A stretch of DNA of 8,070 nucleotides from Gemmatimonadaceae bacterium (lineage in GTDB: Bacteria > Gemmatimonadota > Gemmatimonadetes > Gemmatimonadales > Gemmatimonadaceae), in NCBI GenBank assembly GCA_025451425.1, contig JANWKK010000156.1, positions 1 through 8,070 on the forward strand, given 5' to 3'. How positions within the stretch are numbered: position 1 is the first letter of the stretch; every line of letters begins with the position of its first letter. Positions 6,815 through 8,070 of the stretch are shown piece by piece. The translations under genes and the position numbers were made by a program. The notes below the pieces were generated by a model, which had not been told where the DNA came from, did no database searches, and saw nothing but the letters and a program-made list of their open reading frames with translations.

Positions 6815-7767
6815 GCACGGACAAGATTACTCGTTATGTGTTTCGCGCCGTGCAGGCGGCGCTGGTCGTTGCAATCGTGGTGTTCGCGGTCCGCGCACTG
6901 CGCCACCAGTGGAGCAGCTCCTCCTCGGCGCTCGAACGAGTCCACCCGAGTTGGGGTTGGATCGCCATTTCCGGCGTCATCTTTCTCTCGACCTATTGCG
7001 TGCTCCTCGAGACATGGCGGGAAGTGCTGCGCATCTGGGGCTCGCGCCTGGATTTCGTCAACGCTGCGCGGATTTGGACGGTATCGAATCTCGGTCGTTA
7101 CATCCCGGGAAAGTTGTGGCAAATCGGCGCGATGGCGGTGATGGCGGAAAAAGAAAACGTCTCGCCCATTGCCGCGACAGGTTCGTCAATTCTCAACGTC
7201 GTCGTCAATCTCGTCGCCGGATTCGTCGTCGTTTTTGTCCTCGGCTGGCCGTTGCTGGACCTTCCTGGGATTCCCGGTGGTCGCGCGCTCGCGATTGTGT
7301 TCGTCGTCCTCGGTGCCGCCGTACTCGCGGCGCTCCCACGCGCGCTACCAGCTCTCATTCAAATGCTTGGCCGGTTGACCGGCCGGAACTTCAGGATCGG
7401 CCCATTTCCGGCCATGGCAATCGTCGTTTCGATCATCGGCAACGTCATTGCCTGGATCACGTACGGTGCTGCCTTCGCGACTTTCTCACGGGGAGTCATC
7501 GGAACCTCTGACGGACCGCTGACAGCTTATATCGCCGTCTACGCGCTATCGTACCTGGTCGGTTACCTTGTTCTCTTCGTCCCGTCCGGCTTCGGCGTCC
7601 GCGAGCTGGCGATGGTCGCACTCCTCCCGGCAGCGCACCTCGCCGATCCAGCGCAAGCCGCAGTGTTGGCCGTGACATCACGACTATGGCTCACCGTTCT
7701 GGAGATTGCGCCCGGAGCGCTCTTCCTGACATCCGACGCCTTACGACGACGACCTCGTGAACAATAA
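6811..7767 (+). CDS. UPF0104 / LPG-synthase-TM-type membrane protein, putative lipid flippase
   Basis: This 318-residue integral membrane protein has about seven hydrophobic segments (roughly 10-30, 47-66, 122-147, 157-175, 200-223, 236-256 and 284-304). The motif NLGRYIPGKLWQ (93-104) and the later VPSGFGVRELA (257-267) are the two signatures of the family that includes the N-terminal flippase domain of MprF and the UPF0104 proteins (LPG_synthase_TM). There is no MprF C-terminal aminoacyl-transfer domain, so it is not a lysyl-phosphatidylglycerol synthase. Free-standing members are common beside GT2 enzymes that make polyprenyl-phosphate sugars, which suggests flipping of a lipid-linked sugar. 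That role is inferred. GTG at 6811 overlaps the GT4 stop as GTGA. Its own end overlaps the next gene by 11 bases. Confidence 0.85.
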   Translation: MSTDKITRYVFRAVQAALVVAIVVFAVRALRHQWSSSSSALERVHPSWGWIAISGVIFLSTYCVLLETWREVLRIWGSRLDFVNAARIWTVSNLGRYIPGKLWQIGAMAVMAEKENVSPIAATGSSILNVVVNLVAGFVVVFVLGWPLLDLPGIPGGRALAIVFVVLGAAVLAALPRALPALIQMLGRLTGRNFRIGPFPAMAIVVSIIGNVIAWITYGAAFATFSRGVIGTSDGPLTAYIAVYALSYLVGYLVLFVPSGFGVRELAMVALLPAAHLADPAQAAVLAVTSRLWLTVLEIAPGALFLTSDALRRRPREQ

Positions 7768-8070
7768 GAGCCAACGCCGAACAACGACGCCCGCAGAACC
7801 GCCGCGGCGGAAAGAGCAGTGGACACCGCGATTCGCCGGTGCATGGGCTTCTCTCGTCTTCGCGCTGTGCACACTGGCGCTCGGGTTTCCCGCGCTCGGT
7901 GGCGGCTTCCTGATCAACTCCAGCAGCGATCAGTTCAAGGCTGGCTATCCATTTCGCGAGTTCGCTGCCGCGTCGCTCAAGGCCGGGCACGGATTTCCGC
8001 TCTGGAATCCCTATCTGATGGGAGGACTGCCGTACGTCGCCGCGATGCACGGCGACATTTTCTATCCGAC
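7757..8070 (+). CDS. YfhO-like multi-spanning membrane protein, N-terminal part
   Basis: An open frame from GTG at 7757 runs off the window end after 104 codons. The N terminus is basic and Pro-rich (cytoplasmic, residues 1-24), followed by a hydrophobic segment at about 26-47. Then comes the stretch DQFKAGYPFREFAAASLK (58-75) and FPLWNPYLMGGLPYVAAM (80-97) with HGDIFYP (98-104). The Asp after the first helix and the 'PLWNPY-x-x-GG-x-PY' block are what I recognise from YfhO-family proteins, large GT-C-type membrane glycosyltransferases that use polyprenyl-phosphate sugars outside the membrane. The GTG sits 11 bases inside the preceding gene; no ribosome binding site is evident. The gene should be several times longer than what is visible. 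Other large GT-C families share similar first loops, so the family name is less sure than the membrane-glycosyltransferase class. Confidence 0.75.
   Translation, partial: MNNKSQRRTTTPAEPPRRKEQWTPRFAGAWASLVFALCTLALGFPALGGGFLINSSSDQFKAGYPFREFAAASLKAGHGFPLWNPYLMGGLPYVAAMHGDIFYP

Noticed and set aside
6456..7511. Open frame of 351 codons on the plus strand across the GT4 and flippase genes
   Set aside because: It is Arg/Ser-rich, has no domain, and crosses two well-supported genes in another frame.
1..8070. RNA genes, CRISPR arrays, insertion sequences, promoters and terminators
   Set aside because: Looked for by eye on both strands; the window is filled end to end with overlapping coding sequence and none of these was seen.

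Overview
This window is a dense, one-directional gene cluster from a GC-rich Gram-negative (diderm) bacterium. All eight genes lie on the + strand and there is no intergenic DNA: every one of the seven gene junctions overlaps, by 1 to 23 bases. The gene order LptC-like, OstA/LptA-like, LptB, RpoN resembles the lptC-lptA-lptB-rpoN block of Proteobacteria. However, the OstA-like protein is long and multi-modular, LptB carries a large N-terminal extension, and the usual proteobacterial downstream genes (hpf, ptsN) are missing. My best guess is a member of the Gemmatimonadota or a related deep-branching diderm phylum. That is an inference from gene order and protein style, not something the window proves.

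Region 1 (1-3125) is the LPS transport part. It holds the C-terminal end of an LptC-like inner-membrane/periplasmic protein, a secreted OstA-family protein with repeated beta-strand modules (the likely periplasmic bridge), and the cytoplasmic ATPase LptB that powers extraction of LPS from the inner membrane. Region 2 (3122-4582) is a complete rpoN encoding sigma-54. Region 3 (4579-8070) is a glycan-building part. It holds a GT2 polyprenyl-phosphate-type glycosyltransferase with two C-terminal membrane helices, a soluble GT4 (GT-B fold) glycosyltransferase, a UPF0104/LPG-synthase-TM-type membrane protein that may be a flippase, and the start of a YfhO-like multi-spanning membrane protein cut by the window edge.

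The simplest reading is one translationally coupled operon joining export of a glycolipid to the outer membrane, sigma-54, and enzymes that make and modify a lipid-linked glycan. The GT2, putative flippase and YfhO-like genes together resemble the three-component (CsbB/YfhO/flippase) logic of extracytoplasmic glycosylation. No promoter, terminator, RNA gene, CRISPR array or mobile element was found; the promoter is presumably upstream of the window. The points most worth a second look are the roughly 160-residue extension on LptB, a five-copy heptanucleotide repeat at the start of the GT2 gene that is also a G-quadruplex motif on the other strand, and the candidate three-component glycosylation module.
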